From: Magicicada septendecula | Taxonomy: Eukaryota; Arthropoda; Insecta; Hemiptera; Cicadidae | Direction of reading: 5' to 3' | Assembly (NCBI GenBank): GCA_034769895.1 | Contig: CM068373.1 | Span: 439,995,080-440,059,079 of the forward strand | Length of the DNA: 64,000 nucleotides | Shown here: piece after piece, positions 45,585 to 55,928 of the stretch | How the letters are laid out: every line of letters begins with the position of its first letter | Numbering within the stretch: the first letter of the stretch is position 1 | Notes under the pieces: generated by a model | What the model was told of the DNA's origin: nothing | The model's database searches: none | What the model saw: the letters and a program-made list of their open reading frames with translations, nothing else | Position numbers and translations under genes: made by a program

Positions 45585-46239
45585 ATTAATGTACGTTTCA
45601 CACTAATATTTAAAACATATACGCGCCATTATGAAATAGTTTATTAACACTTTTCTACAATATAATAATACGTTCTCTAATAAAATGTAAATAGGTAGCC
45701 TACAACTAATTTCACTGATTAACACAAATAGTTTTGTCGTTACAGTATAATTTGTAAATTACTATATACCACGTTTGCAAAGCCCGATGTGCACATTCCG
45801 AAACACTGCACAAAACTGTTCTGCGCATGTGCGAACTGAATGAAAATTTTGTTAGCCTCGTAACGAGGCGTTTGTCTACTGCGCATCGAGACCTTAGCGT
45901 TCAATTTTCACTGTCCGGCCTATAGTACCTTACCCTGCGAACATCCCTTTTCTCCCACAAGCTAGTGGGCTCCTTCTGCAGTTCTTCTGGTTTGTCAGCC
46001 GTTGGGTCCCAAAGCCGTCTTCCGCCCTTCAAACCGTTCTCTTACCTTGTCATGTAACACGCTACCACCCCCCCAAATGGACCATGGCTTTTTTAAAGAG
46101 GCGTTTGTCCTCTATCACCCACCATTTATTCTGGCTCGTGACACGCAGAGCGTGGCCTCCCACTGAGTAGACCCAGGTTGGCAGGTTCTATCGAAGAAGG
46201 TGCTGACAGATGACCGCTGCCGTTGCAAGCTGGAAACCG
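45585..46239. other. unassigned region, GC-richer right half
   Basis: Contains the palindrome gcctcgtaacgaggc at about 45855-45869 and a C-run ctaccacccccccaaatgg near 46062-46080. Possibly the end of the DD82E element or the start of the LINE; not resolved. Confidence 0.3.
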
Positions 46240-46740
46240 TTTTAATAAGAGGGTCCGTGAGTTTAAGTACCTGGAAGCGACATTCACGGAGAATTCATCG
46301 TACGGGATGGATATCAATGCACGGGACGTCATTGTTAATACGCTGTGAATCGACTCTTTAAGTCCCGAAGTACCCGTAGTTTATCTAGACAGTTCAAGAT
46401 CCGACCGTACAAGACAGCAATCGGACCGTTTGTGCTGTACCAGCAAACAGGAATTCGACAGGTATCTCGTTTTCGAGCGGAAAGTCTTGTGGAAGGTGTT
46501 TGGTCCAATACAGGATGCAATAACGGGCGAGTGACAAATTCGACACGACCAAAAGTTGGAAGAACTTTACAACGACATGAACATTTAGGAATTATGCGCA
46601 GCAGGGGTCTCTAACGGGTTGGACATGTTGCGAGGATGAACTCTCACCGACAGTGAAAATGTTGATTGCGTTGCCGGTGGAAGAAGATCCCTGGGTAGAC
46701 AAAGGAAAAGGTAAAGCGATGGGCTCGTGAGAGGTCATAA
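46240..46740 (+). pseudogene. LINE reverse-transcriptase C-terminal fragment
   Basis: Broken frames give EFKYLEATFTENSSYGMDIN, NRLFKSRSTRSLSRQFKIRP, then YKTAIGPFVLY, then FERKVLWKVFGPIQDA with ITGE, LEELYNDMNI, and near the end GLDMLRGMNS and GRRSLGRQRK-like sequence. This is the region after the polymerase palm in common arthropod LINEs: EFKYLG, NARI, LYKTIIRPVLLYG, ERKVLRRIFGP, GHVARM, RGRPR. Multiple shifts and stops. Plus strand throughout. Confidence 0.8.
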
Positions 46741-47055
46741 AACTTTGTCTTGTAAAAATATGAAGACTAATGCTGACGAATAAGTCTGTCTTTTTATTAA
46801 AAAAAAACTTAATTACTGCTGAACGGAATGGGATGTGGAGTTGAAATTTGGTATACCTACATTGTAATTGTACGAATATTTGCAAGAACAAAACAAACCA
46901 AAATGTAAACTTAAAATTTTTGAAAATGGTTTTTATTTGCTATTAGGGCCGAAAAATGAAACTTAAAATTCGAGAAAATTGTGAAAATCCAGCAAGATGT
47001 CAGACTAAAAGTAATCGTAACCCAAATCAGAATGTTTCGGACTTTTAGCGTTTAT
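46741..47055. other. unassigned spacer
   Basis: No feature seen. Confidence 0.3.
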
Positions 47056-47126
47056 TGTATAATTGTGTGTTGTATAATTGTGTGCTGTATAATTGTGTGC
47101 TGTATAATTGTGTGCTGTATAATTGA
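47056..47126. repeat. 15-bp minisatellite, about 5 copies
   Basis: tgtataattgtgtgc repeated at 47056, 47071, 47086, 47101 and 47116. Confidence 0.95.
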
Positions 47127-48105
47127 TATATTACTAAAGAAATAGTAGAGTAATTGGGAGTGTTGTAATTTTCCCCATAATTGAAAAATTATCCAATATC
47201 AAAATTTAATAATAAATAAATGTACTTCGCTCAAAATAGTAAGTTCTTCTACTTAGGGAGCATACTAGTTAATATAGTAGAATTAAAGGGGGCATAAAAA
47301 GTTCAAATTAACCAAGTTTTATTCTCTTTGTGTACGCGCACGCGCGTGTGTAAAACCGCTTGTATTATTTTCACCCTTCCTTATTATACGCCTAAACGGT
47401 GTAGTCGCTTCCGTTTTCATTAAATTTACAAGAACAGAATGCAGTATCAATCAATCATGGCGCTGCTGTGTGCCTACTTACACATTCGGACGGAGTAACC
47501 ATTAATCTCGGGCCAGACAAAGACGAAAGCGATAACCCACAGTAAGCCGGGCCGTCCTGTTCCACAATAGCGCTGCCCACATTCATCTTTCTCTGTATAA
47601 TACCGTCTTGATAGTAGGGCAGCGATATAGTCACTAAGCCTTATATTTATATTTTTTATAAATATATAAGTATATGTACTGCCTGTGAGTGGCGGCCGCG
47701 TTTGTCCAGATTTAAGTATTCAGACATCGGATAACTATGCGGAACCCGAGGTCCACCGGTCGATTCAATAACTATAAAATACAAAAAACAGCAGCTAAAA
47801 TGGTTCGGTTGTTTTGTTCGATTAAATGCTATATTAAGGCGGAGAAGTTTATCTGGGAAGCAGGAGTGAAACTAGGTAAAACACGTAGAATATCGAAGTA
47901 GCGTCGCTCCATAAGGAAGGCAGTAGTGAAACAAGACTTTTTTATGTATTCAAAATACTCCCTCCCCCTGCTCACACTATCAGCGTAAATTTTTTAACGC
48001 CTTCCGCGCGCATGTTATGACAGTTTATAACGCATTAAATACAAAATTCGAGAGACATTATTTACTTTGCTATTTTTTTATCTGAGCAGATTAGCATTTA
48101 AATCT
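47127..48105. other. unassigned region
   Basis: Contains an alternating gcgcacgcgcgcgtgtg run near 47336-47352. No gene supported. Confidence 0.3.
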
Positions 48106-48480
48106 TCTCCTCCTTCTTCTTCTTCTTCTTCTTCTTCTTCTTCTTCTTCTTCTCTTCTTCTTCTTCTTCTTCTTCTTCTTCTTCTTCTCTTCCTGCTTCT
48201 GCTCCTGCTCCTCCACTTCTCCTCCTCTTTCTGCAACAAATTCTCCTACTTATTCTGTTTATCCTTCTCATTTTAACATTCTTTTTCTTCTTTTCATTGT
48301 TTTTTCTTCTGTATTCTTATTCCCTTGCTTCCTCATTTTTTCTTCTTAAACTTCCTTTTCGTTTACTATTCTTCTTCTTCGTTTCTTCTTCCCATTTTTG
48401 TTATTCTTCTCTTTCTTTTCTGTATTCTTCTCCTCCTTCCTTAATGTTTTCTTTTGCTTCTTCTTTCTCATCGTCCTGTT
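48106..48480. repeat. long polypyrimidine tract with (CTT)n core
   Basis: The plus strand is almost purely C/T for some 130 bp ((CTT)n interrupted by a few ctcc) and remains strongly pyrimidine-biased to about 48480. Long mirror-like homopurine/homopyrimidine tracts can form triplex DNA. Serine/leucine-rich open frames here are artefacts. Confidence 0.9.
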
Positions 48481-48525
48481 TTAATGCGGCAATGCAATAT
48501 CGTCTCATAGACTGATCCTGTGCAG

Positions 48526-48966
48526 TGGCGTATCTAGAATTCGGCCTTGCCGGGGGTGGTGGGGGCGAGGTCCGGTCGAGTCGGCTTCATACAAAAAAAA
48601 GTTAAGACTAATCAACATTACTATCTTTCAAGTGGCTGAAAAACCTGTGATAACATCCTGAAATCAATCCCATTAAAGTAAACGGTAATAACACAACAAA
48701 AATACGCGTTACTGAAACATTGTTGACTGAACTGATTTTTCTATATTTCATGTTTCAATCGTACACGCAAACCTCTTTGTAACACCCAAACGTATGCTGT
48801 GTAATAAACCTCTTTGTATATTAAAAAAAGATTTACTATCTATAAAACAGCTGAAAAAATAATAAAAGAGCCAAAATATTACGAGATTAACAAAATTCGT
48901 CAACTTTCTTCGATCCTCTCGGGGGGGGGGGTCCCGTTCGTCTCCCCACCCCTCGTAAATACGCCT
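48526..48966. mobile_element. possible hAT-like non-autonomous element
   Basis: Left end cagtggcgtatctag and right end (reversed) caggcgtatttacgag share a cag-gcgtat terminus, followed inside by G-rich sequence at both ends (gccgggggtggtgggggcg and, reversed, gaggggtggggag). About 440 bp with no coding frame. I could not find a convincing 8-bp duplication, so the call is tentative. Confidence 0.4.
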
Positions 48967-50171
48967 GTAGTCTGGTGAACCTTAAAAAGAGATGAATTCT
49001 AAAGTATTTTGCACTGTATGTGGCTAGTGACGTCGTAACTCCAGTACCGTAAATGACAGTTGTGCAGTTTTATTTACCTATATACAGTAGCCTCGAATTC
49101 TGACCTCCGAATAAGTCTTTTAACGTATTGATCAAGTTCTGAGCATTTACGGCTTCCGTATTCTAGCATAACTTGTGTACTGACGTGATGGAGTTTTTAA
49201 CAACGATGTATCTGTTTCTGTGATAACCGTGTTCCAGCGAAATTGTTATACAGTATTAATAAACACAAAACGTTTCGTCCATTCTATGATTGTATAAATG
49301 TAATTTATTATCAGTGTTTTGTTAAGGATCTGGGAAGTACATTTCATCTTAATCTGGAGCTTAAACAAAATTATATGGGTATAGGCATAATGAAGCATAG
49401 TTTGACGGAAATAAATTAGACGTTATATTTATCTTTTTCGTGTGAAAACGCTCTTTCAAGTTTTAATATTTTACTTCTTTCAGTAATCCTGTATTGTTCG
49501 CACAGCATGTCCTACCGCCTTCTTTTAATTAATTTCCTTGTTGTTTTCTCTGAATTTATTATGGTGTCATTTGTTACAACATATTATTCTTGGCACCGTG
49601 TACTTTAAGTACTTGAAGTCACTTAAAGATTGTTGATATTTTACATCTTTTTTTTTCAACGGCAGTATTTATGAACTTTCGGGTTAACGAACTACGTCCT
49701 TTTTCAGCGATCCCTCGAGAACACGTTACTCTTGAGCGATTCAGGACAACTTCGTTCGGCAATGAGTTTTTTCTATAAAATTAAAATTTTTACATCTATA
49801 AAATAGATACAAATGTAAATATTTATGACATAAATAGAAGAGTCTCACTTACAAAAATAGCATTCTGTTTAGAGTAAGAAGTCGTCTAACAGAAAAATTG
49901 ATATTGTATTTAGAAAAATATTTGCTCAGCGTTTTCTGTAGAGCAGCGTAATGTACGCATCAGATATCTGTGTCGTCAATGATAAGGAAAGGAAACATTT
50001 TAAAAGCTTCGGAACCTAGTTGTAGCGAAGAATGGAAAACATTAATTGAAAAGAGGTCAGTATAAAACGAGGAGGTATTAATCAGAATAAATGGCAAGAG
50101 GAAATGGTTGATGGTATTAGAATGAGGTAAACAAAGAAAAAGGATGTTTAAAGAAATTAACAATGGAAACT
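48967..50171. other. unassigned region
   Basis: AT-rich, no gene or repeat recognised. Confidence 0.3.
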
Positions 50172-50736
50172 ATTGTTCCGACATCACAGAACAATCTACG
50201 TGTTGTCGAATGTGCCAGAAGAATCTCGATGTAACGCGTGTGGCGTACGTGCTTGTCGACGCATTTTCGAGAGGTTTCTCGAAGGCGCCAGCCGCGCGGA
50301 CTGTGTCAAGGCCGCAGTTAATTACGTAGTTCACACGAGCGCTAAGACGCAATTAGGAACATTCTGGTCTGTGAGCGCAGGTATAAATACATGGCGGCAG
50401 CGGCCTTAAGTTTGAGTGTAGTGGTAATATATTTACAGAGCGGTTCGAGTTATTATCGGGCGAGATTACTGTGCGCGTTCAAGTGGTTATTAGTTAAGTG
50501 TTGTGTTTTATAATCGGACTGTATATTGTAATACCATTGTGTAATATTAGTGACATTTTATTGCGTGTGAACAATTTTTATTTGATTTGTCATAAGAGAC
50601 GGTGTTGTTAATTACGAACTGTTTAACTGTAAAAATTAAAGCTGGTGATTAGTGACTTGGTGTCTTGTACTTATTTTGTTTTCCACTGTACCTACTACGA
50701 TCGAGTAGACCGTCGTAACTCTATTGTCTACAGGGA
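50172..50736 (+). repeat. possible solo LTR or LTR-like promoter block
   Basis: Begins near tgttccgacatcacag, has a GC-rich first third with palindromic cgagaggtttctcg, a TATA box tataaata at 50382-50389, a plausible start about 30 bp later (gtttgagtgtagtgg), an A/T-rich third part with attaaag as a weak polyadenylation signal, and ends ...ctattgtctaca. The TG...CA ends and the order U3, TATA, R, signal fit an LTR. No second copy and no certain target duplication are in the window, so a host promoter is possible. Confidence 0.3.
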
Positions 50737-50740
50737 CCAG

Positions 50741-50808
50741 TAGACCACTAGGATTGTGCCTGACTTCTAATCTGAAGGTCACGGATTCGATTCCCGCCCG
50801 CATCATAA
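50741..50808 (+). tRNA. tRNA-Arg(TCT)-like relic or tRNA-derived SINE head
   Basis: tagaccactaggattgtgcc, ctgacttctaatctgaagg and tcacggattcgattcccgcc align to the D arm, anticodon arm and T arm of an arginine tRNA. The loop cttctaa gives anticodon TCT with U33 and A37 in place. However, the anticodon stem has one mismatch, the T stem two, and no 5' acceptor strand pairs with cccgcat, so it is not a functional tRNA. It may be the head of a tRNA-derived SINE. Confidence 0.5.
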
Positions 50809-51025
50809 AATCATGGTTTGTTTTTCAGCCTCCAGTTCCAATAATGGGCGGCTGAAGAATAGTAACTAGACTGACCGCATGCCTCCGTTATGTATCGAAC
50901 GACTCCCACAAGGCGGCTCAACTCCGAGGCGGTAAAAACATCCGTTGTTTGTGATAACAGAAGGGAAGATATTGCATGAAAGCCAGTAAACTTGAACCTT
51001 GTAAACGAGCCTTTACACATGTCAT
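50809..51025. other. sequence downstream of the tRNA-like relic
   Basis: Could be the body of a SINE (tcgaacgactcccacaagg). No A-tail or duplication found. Confidence 0.25.
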
Positions 51026-51028
51026 CTA

Positions 51029-51555
51029 GCGTGCTAGTGGCTGGACTATTTGGATAGACCAGTAGATGCTTGGTGTCTTGAAGTTGAAGATACTTGATAG
51101 GTCTTGTTTGAGCGGATAATTCTCTTGAGGTTCGATGTCTTCGTCTCGATGGAAGCTTTTCCTTGATTTTAGTTTCCTGATTGTCCCTTTAACCCCGAAA
51201 AAGAGGCGTCTTCTCTCATCGGAAATTTGGTTAAATTCCTCACTGTACCGTAATTCTATTCTGCGACTACCAGGAATTTCTAGATCAGCTGCTTTGTAAA
51301 GAGTAGAGGCGGTTTCAGACAGCGTGTTATAATTCCACAGATTTAGTTCAGGCGTATGTCTACTTTTTTGCGTGGCTACGTCTGCACCACACTGGTATGG
51401 CGTATTCCACTGCCGAAAAATGTAGGGACTGAGCGGTTGTTCTAAGAGTTGCCTAGCGTTTGTTAGCCTTTGCCACCACTCAGCTTCTTCAGCAGATTCT
51501 TTCTTGTAGTTAATTTTTGTTTCGTATTGTTTTCTCACAATGGAATTTGTATGTC
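51029..51555 (-). CDS. unrecognised open frame, possible last exon of a host gene
   Basis: Open from after a TGA near 51556 to a TAG at about 51026-51028, about 175 codons. No ATG starts it (the first plausible codon at 51538 is GTG), so if real it is an exon entered by splicing. The protein has YETKINYKKESAEEAEWWQR, LLEQPLSPYIFRQWNTPYQC, ELNLWNYNTLSETASTLYKA and RRIELRYSEEFNQISDERRR. It is rich in Trp, Tyr, Arg and Glu and not low-complexity, unlike the chance frames around it. No transposon motif. The composition reminds me of axonemal microtubule proteins, but that is only an impression. Confidence 0.4.
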
Positions 51556-52264
51556 AAACATATATCCAATGTGACATCAAGGTCCGTATGTCGAAGAAAA
51601 ACTATTTCCCAGGAAGTCGTTAACTTTATCCTTGCAAAAATTTGATATCGTTAAAAGGAACCACATGGAACGCACGCGATCCCAATATGAAATCATGCAA
51701 ATTGGAATAGATTAAGGTAAAAAATAAACGTTTAACTAAAATTGCCGTAAAATCGTCTAGCTAAATACAAGGAAACTTAGTTAATTCAAACTAGGATTTT
51801 TTTTGTGGATAAGTCGAACGTTTTTGATACCAATAAATTCTGCTGTATAGCTAATCTCTGATATCCCCTTACCTTTAATTAGAAGTTTGTATTGATTTTT
51901 TTTGGGTTAATTCCAATGATTCTCGTGGCAACAAAATTGAATATGTCCTTCATTATTTACTTGGTAAATGAAAGTCTATGATATATTTATATTGGTTCGT
52001 ATGTATATTTCAGGAAGTACTGCACCTTAATTTATTTGTTATCATTCTGCTCACTAAACTAATGCGCTCTGTGAGTTGCAGAACCCGCTCACTAATTTGA
52101 ACGAATTACATTTATCATTACATAAATTCCAATTTGAAATAGTTTTTCAATTTAGAAAAAATAACAGAAATCGCGATTACTCTACTACTTTTTAGTAATA
52201 TAACAATTGTAGTGCAGAGAGTCATACAATAAAGACTAAAAATTCCAGACAATCGGATTAGCGT
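51556..52264. other. unassigned AT-rich region
   Basis: No feature supported. Confidence 0.3.
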
Positions 52265-52570
52265 TACAATTCTCTTTAACGCTAACAACTGGATGAATTT
52301 TATAATTTTTTCAAATTTTTAATCCTGGGGTCCAACAAATTTGAAATTCACAAAACTGTACACTATATTCTGGTTTTGGTTAAAATCCTCTAACATAGAA
52401 TCTAACTTAGAATTTGCAATTTTATTTAAATTTTTACCCACTTTTTGCGTCCTGGCGTCCGAAAATTTTGAATTTAAAAAAAATGAACATTAATTATATC
52501 TCGATTTTGTTTAAAATTCTCTTTAATTTGACAGCCAACGTGGATTTTTGAGATTTTTTCACAATTTTGA
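52265..52570. repeat. degenerate tandem repeat, about 118-120 bp unit
   Basis: Two and a half diverged units share attctctttaa..., atttttcaaatttttaa, tcctggggtccaacaaattt versus tcctggcgtccgaaaatttt, and tctggttttggttaaaatcc versus tcgattttgtttaaaattc. Confidence 0.6.
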
Positions 52571-53430
52571 CTTCCTTACATTTTTGCCTCTCGCCCTCTA
52601 TTTCTGAGGGGATTTCATCCGAATTACGTTTATCATTTCATAAATTTCAATTATATATAATGATGGGCAGTAATGTCACGGGAGAATGCTTTACTTATCT
52701 TGTTAATAAGTTTCTGATTAATAAGCTTATAATTATTACATTACAGTGTTAGTCTACTTTTCAGTGAATCAAATGAAAATGCTCTGTAGTTTGTAGATCA
52801 TTATGGTTAAATTACAACTAACTTGTTAATTCGCGTTTAAATTGTGGCGTAATTTACACTGTTTAACAATGGACACAGGTGTTTTTTATTAAGAAATTCT
52901 CCGCGTAAGTCAGGGTCTACTCTACGTTAGTAAACATCAAGTTGCAATTTGTTTAGTATGAATTTTGGACAATTCCAAGTTTAATTGTAGTGCTCTCAAT
53001 TAACCGAGTTTCACTGTATTAGGCAACCAGATTTTTTTAGTTCTTCTCATTGCCCACTTGCTTCTCAACAACACTCCCTTAATAGCCTAGGGACCACGAT
53101 CCTTTCTCCGAAATGATTCCAGTGCCGCACAAGGAGGAAATAAAGGTCACCTTTCTACGTCGTTGCAATCTATTTCGACAAGCGAGATGTGGTACAGCCG
53201 ATCCCTATCAGGAGGTTCACCTTCATCCATTTCACTCCATCTAAAATTTCTTCTTCGAAACTTTGGTTAAACCATGAAGGACACATTTGTCAGACCAATA
53301 ATCACTTGTTATTTACCAATATAATTTATTAAGGATATTAATTCTTTCGGCGGCGCTAATCACCATCCTCAACCTGACTATTTTGACTATTCTCAAAACA
53401 GTATCCAAACAGAAAGTATTATTACTGTTG
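52571..53430. other. unassigned region
   Basis: Includes near 53340-53375 a minus-strand gaggatggtgattagcgccg ccgaaag, a weak relative of the recurring hairpin motif. No gene. Confidence 0.3.
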
Positions 53431-53457
53431 TTGTTGTTGTTGTTGTTATTATTATTA
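53431..53457. repeat. (GTT)n/(ATT)n microsatellite
   Basis: gttgttgttgttgttgttg followed by attattattat. Confidence 0.9.
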
Positions 53458-54022
53458 TAAGGCGAGGTCGGCAAGGAGATGGCAAAAAACGCCAGGAGAG
53501 GCTCCGCATCCGTGAGAGGTGGCAAATAGCTAGGGACGAGGAGACGCTGGATCGTGGTGCTGATCAAACATGGGGATGTCGGTTTCTACCTGACGCAGCT
53601 TCTGATCGGTTACGGATATTTCCGGTTCTATCTCCATAAAATGGGTAAAGTACTGTCTGTAGACTGCCTGTATTGCCCGGGTATAGAGGATAACGCGGAG
53701 TACACATTCTTCAACTGTTATAGATGGGCTACGGTAAGAGTGTCTCTGGTTGTGTATATAGGTAGGATAGCTCCATACTATCGGAGCCATGCTAAGGGGA
53801 GAGGACGTCTGGAACCGCATGACACATTACGTAGAGGGCGAAGAAGGGGATTCTTTTTATAGTATAACAACATACATGTGAGCCCATTGGGCTTAGTATG
53901 ATCAACGTCCCAGGTTAGTGCTCCAATGACGGAGAAAGGGTTTTAGTGGGTAGTCCGCTTTAGAAGGGATTCCCACTCTTCGTGCGTAAATGTATTTCCC
54001 CTCCTAAAAAAAAAAAATAAAT
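53458..54022 (+). pseudogene. R1-type LINE 3' end: reverse-transcriptase tail, zinc knuckle and 3' UTR
   Basis: After broken frames with LRIRERWQIA, the frame VVLIKHGDVGFYLTQLLIGY continues as GYFRFYLHKMGK, DCLYCPGIEDNAEYTFFNCY and RWATVRVSLVVYIGRI and ends with RRGRRRGFFL at TAG/TAA near 53860. The Cys-x2-Cys...His/Phe-Cys segment is the gag-like knuckle that follows the reverse transcriptase in R1-clade LINEs; one expected His (EHTFF) is Tyr here. The 3' UTR has gtgggtagtccgctttagaa and gggattcccac, an inverted pair usual for this clade, and ends in an A-run with aataaataa at 54006-54022. Strongly 5'-truncated. Confidence 0.8.
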
Positions 54023-55220
54023 AAACGTGACAGCTTATATTCTTTAACTCTCCTAAGCACAATTCATTTTCGTAATCCACACTTCACTGCCATTAGGCCT
54101 ATAATAATGATGAATTGCCATAGCTTTGTAAAATTTACCTTAGTTTTACATCCCCTATTTATCAGTTTACTAATCCACTCGGAATTTATTATTTCTTTAT
54201 TGTTCAGTACCTAATATTATATATATTTTCTAAAATAAACAACCTATTGTCAATCCTGTTTTCGATGTTTACAGCTGGCTAAGTGCAAATATTTAGCCAG
54301 TTGCAAAAAATATACTAAACGCATTCACTGCATTTATACGCAGACATACAAGTGGCTAACGATAACGGACAACAGAGATTCACTAGACAACACCATCAGT
54401 AGGACAATGGATTTGTTTGTGGTAGTGCGGAGTAAACAAGCTAGGTTTATTGCCCCGTCAGGCCGCCAGACAATCGTCCTGCGACTCTACAATAAATTTC
54501 CCATTAAGCCTCTTCAGAAATATGATACGCATTTTGTATCAGCTGGAAACAACCAGTTTTAAATGGTTTTAAAGCTTAATCAGATTTGTGAGCAATGTAA
54601 TATAAAAATTTCAACTGCAAAACAAAAGTAATGGCATTTCGAAACAAAAAACCAGCAAGAAAGAGAATAAATTTGACGACCAAACTATGGACCAAGATTA
54701 GCCAATCGAACTGTATACGGAACGATACTGACTATCATAAAGATTATGGTGTTGCTCTTAGTTACATAAGTTTCATAAGATCCGAGGGCAATTAACTGTA
54801 TTTTTAGAAACAAGCCACGTCACGTCACGAATTAAAAGTTTTACAAGTTTTGGCAGCCCCTGTCCTGTCAAGTGAGAGTGATTTACGGACTACACACACC
54901 TAAAGTGTAAGAAACTAAAAGCCTAACATAAGAAATTACATTTTCAAGAGGAATGACACGCTGCACTAAAATACTGAAGATATTAGAGAAGGATTACAAC
55001 AAGTTCTTAACTTGAACGTTATATTAAAGTATTGTAAAACTAAACGGAAACAACATTTGGAATAAATGTCAGATTCAAGGCTAGCGAAACATATGTAGAA
55101 GTATTAGCCTCTAAGTCATAGTTCAGTGGGCAGGGCCCTAGAAGTCTGTTGTTCAGTTGTATTTGGGTCATTCACCGGGTCATTTTGGGTGCGCTGTGTG
55201 TTTGTATTGTGTTTGATATT
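54023..55220. other. unassigned region
   Basis: AT-rich with no supported gene. An ATG at 55126 opens the longest frame into the FLYWCH segment, but the intervening residues are not conserved-looking. Confidence 0.3.
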
Positions 55221-55617
55221 ATGGAAGTATCAACGACCAGCCACGGTAAGCCATGTGCTCACTACGAAGGATACCAGGTATAACTTTAAAAGAACTAAAG
55301 AAGATGGGTCTGTGATTTGGCGCTGCTCAAAACAGAGATCAACACTTTGTCGAGGAATGCTCAAGACCAAAGATGGTGAAGTACTCGGTTCAAACGACCA
55401 TCAACGTGGAGCTCCGGATGACGCTCACTTAGGAATACAGAGGACTATAAATCAGGCGAAGAAGAGAGGACGCGAGGAAGACACTTCAATTTCTAAAATC
55501 TACTCAGAAGAGTTAGGTGACCTGCATAACAGAGGTTATGATTTTGTCACGGAAATGCCTGAACAGCAAGTAATGAAGAGGACAATACAGGCACCGAGCA
55601 AAATCACAAGGAAATGA
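55221..55617 (+). pseudogene. FLYWCH zinc finger, MULE-associated type
   Basis: ATG at 55221 gives MEVSTTSHGKPCAHYEGYQ. One extra base near 55281 shifts to YNFKRTKEDGSVIWRCSKQR, then STLCRGMLKTKDGEVLGSND, HQRGAPDDAH and QAKKRGREEDTSISKIYSEE, ending at TGA 55615-55617. WRC...C...H...H with YxFxR is the FLYWCH fold (residues Cys, Cys, His, His). In animal genomes such domains often head Mutator-like transposases, though they also occur in host proteins. From 55126 an alternative upstream frame is open through the finger. No MULE DDE region follows, so this is either a truncated transposon or an exon of a derived host gene. Confidence 0.6.
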
Positions 55618-55928
55618 AAAAGAATCGAAATCATCCCAAGAAGTGGTTACAGGACGAGTAGATATGAATATACATGGTGTGAAGAAAAAGAGGGGGGATT
55701 TGCACCGGCATTGCCGCCTATGGGCAACCCTGTCTGAACTACTTATCAAATGTTGGCAGGCACCCGTCACGTTGACCGCCGTGACACACAAATCATGCCA
55801 AATTAAAAGACAATATAAGCTGTTGGCCTTGCTCAGAGGTTATAAGCCACATAACAATAGCATTGTACCCACTGTACTATATGATGACTTTGGCTTAATG
55901 TTGGGTTTTTATGTTGTTGGTAACTTCG
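55618..55928. other. unassigned spacer between the FLYWCH segment and the LINE
   Basis: Possible continuation of the FLYWCH source; no motif recognised. Confidence 0.3.

Noticed and set aside
48067-48515. Ser- and Leu-rich frames
   Set aside because: Low-complexity translation of the polypyrimidine tract.
50741-50808. Functional arginine tRNA
   Set aside because: Mismatches in the anticodon and T stems and no acceptor stem; kept only as a relic.
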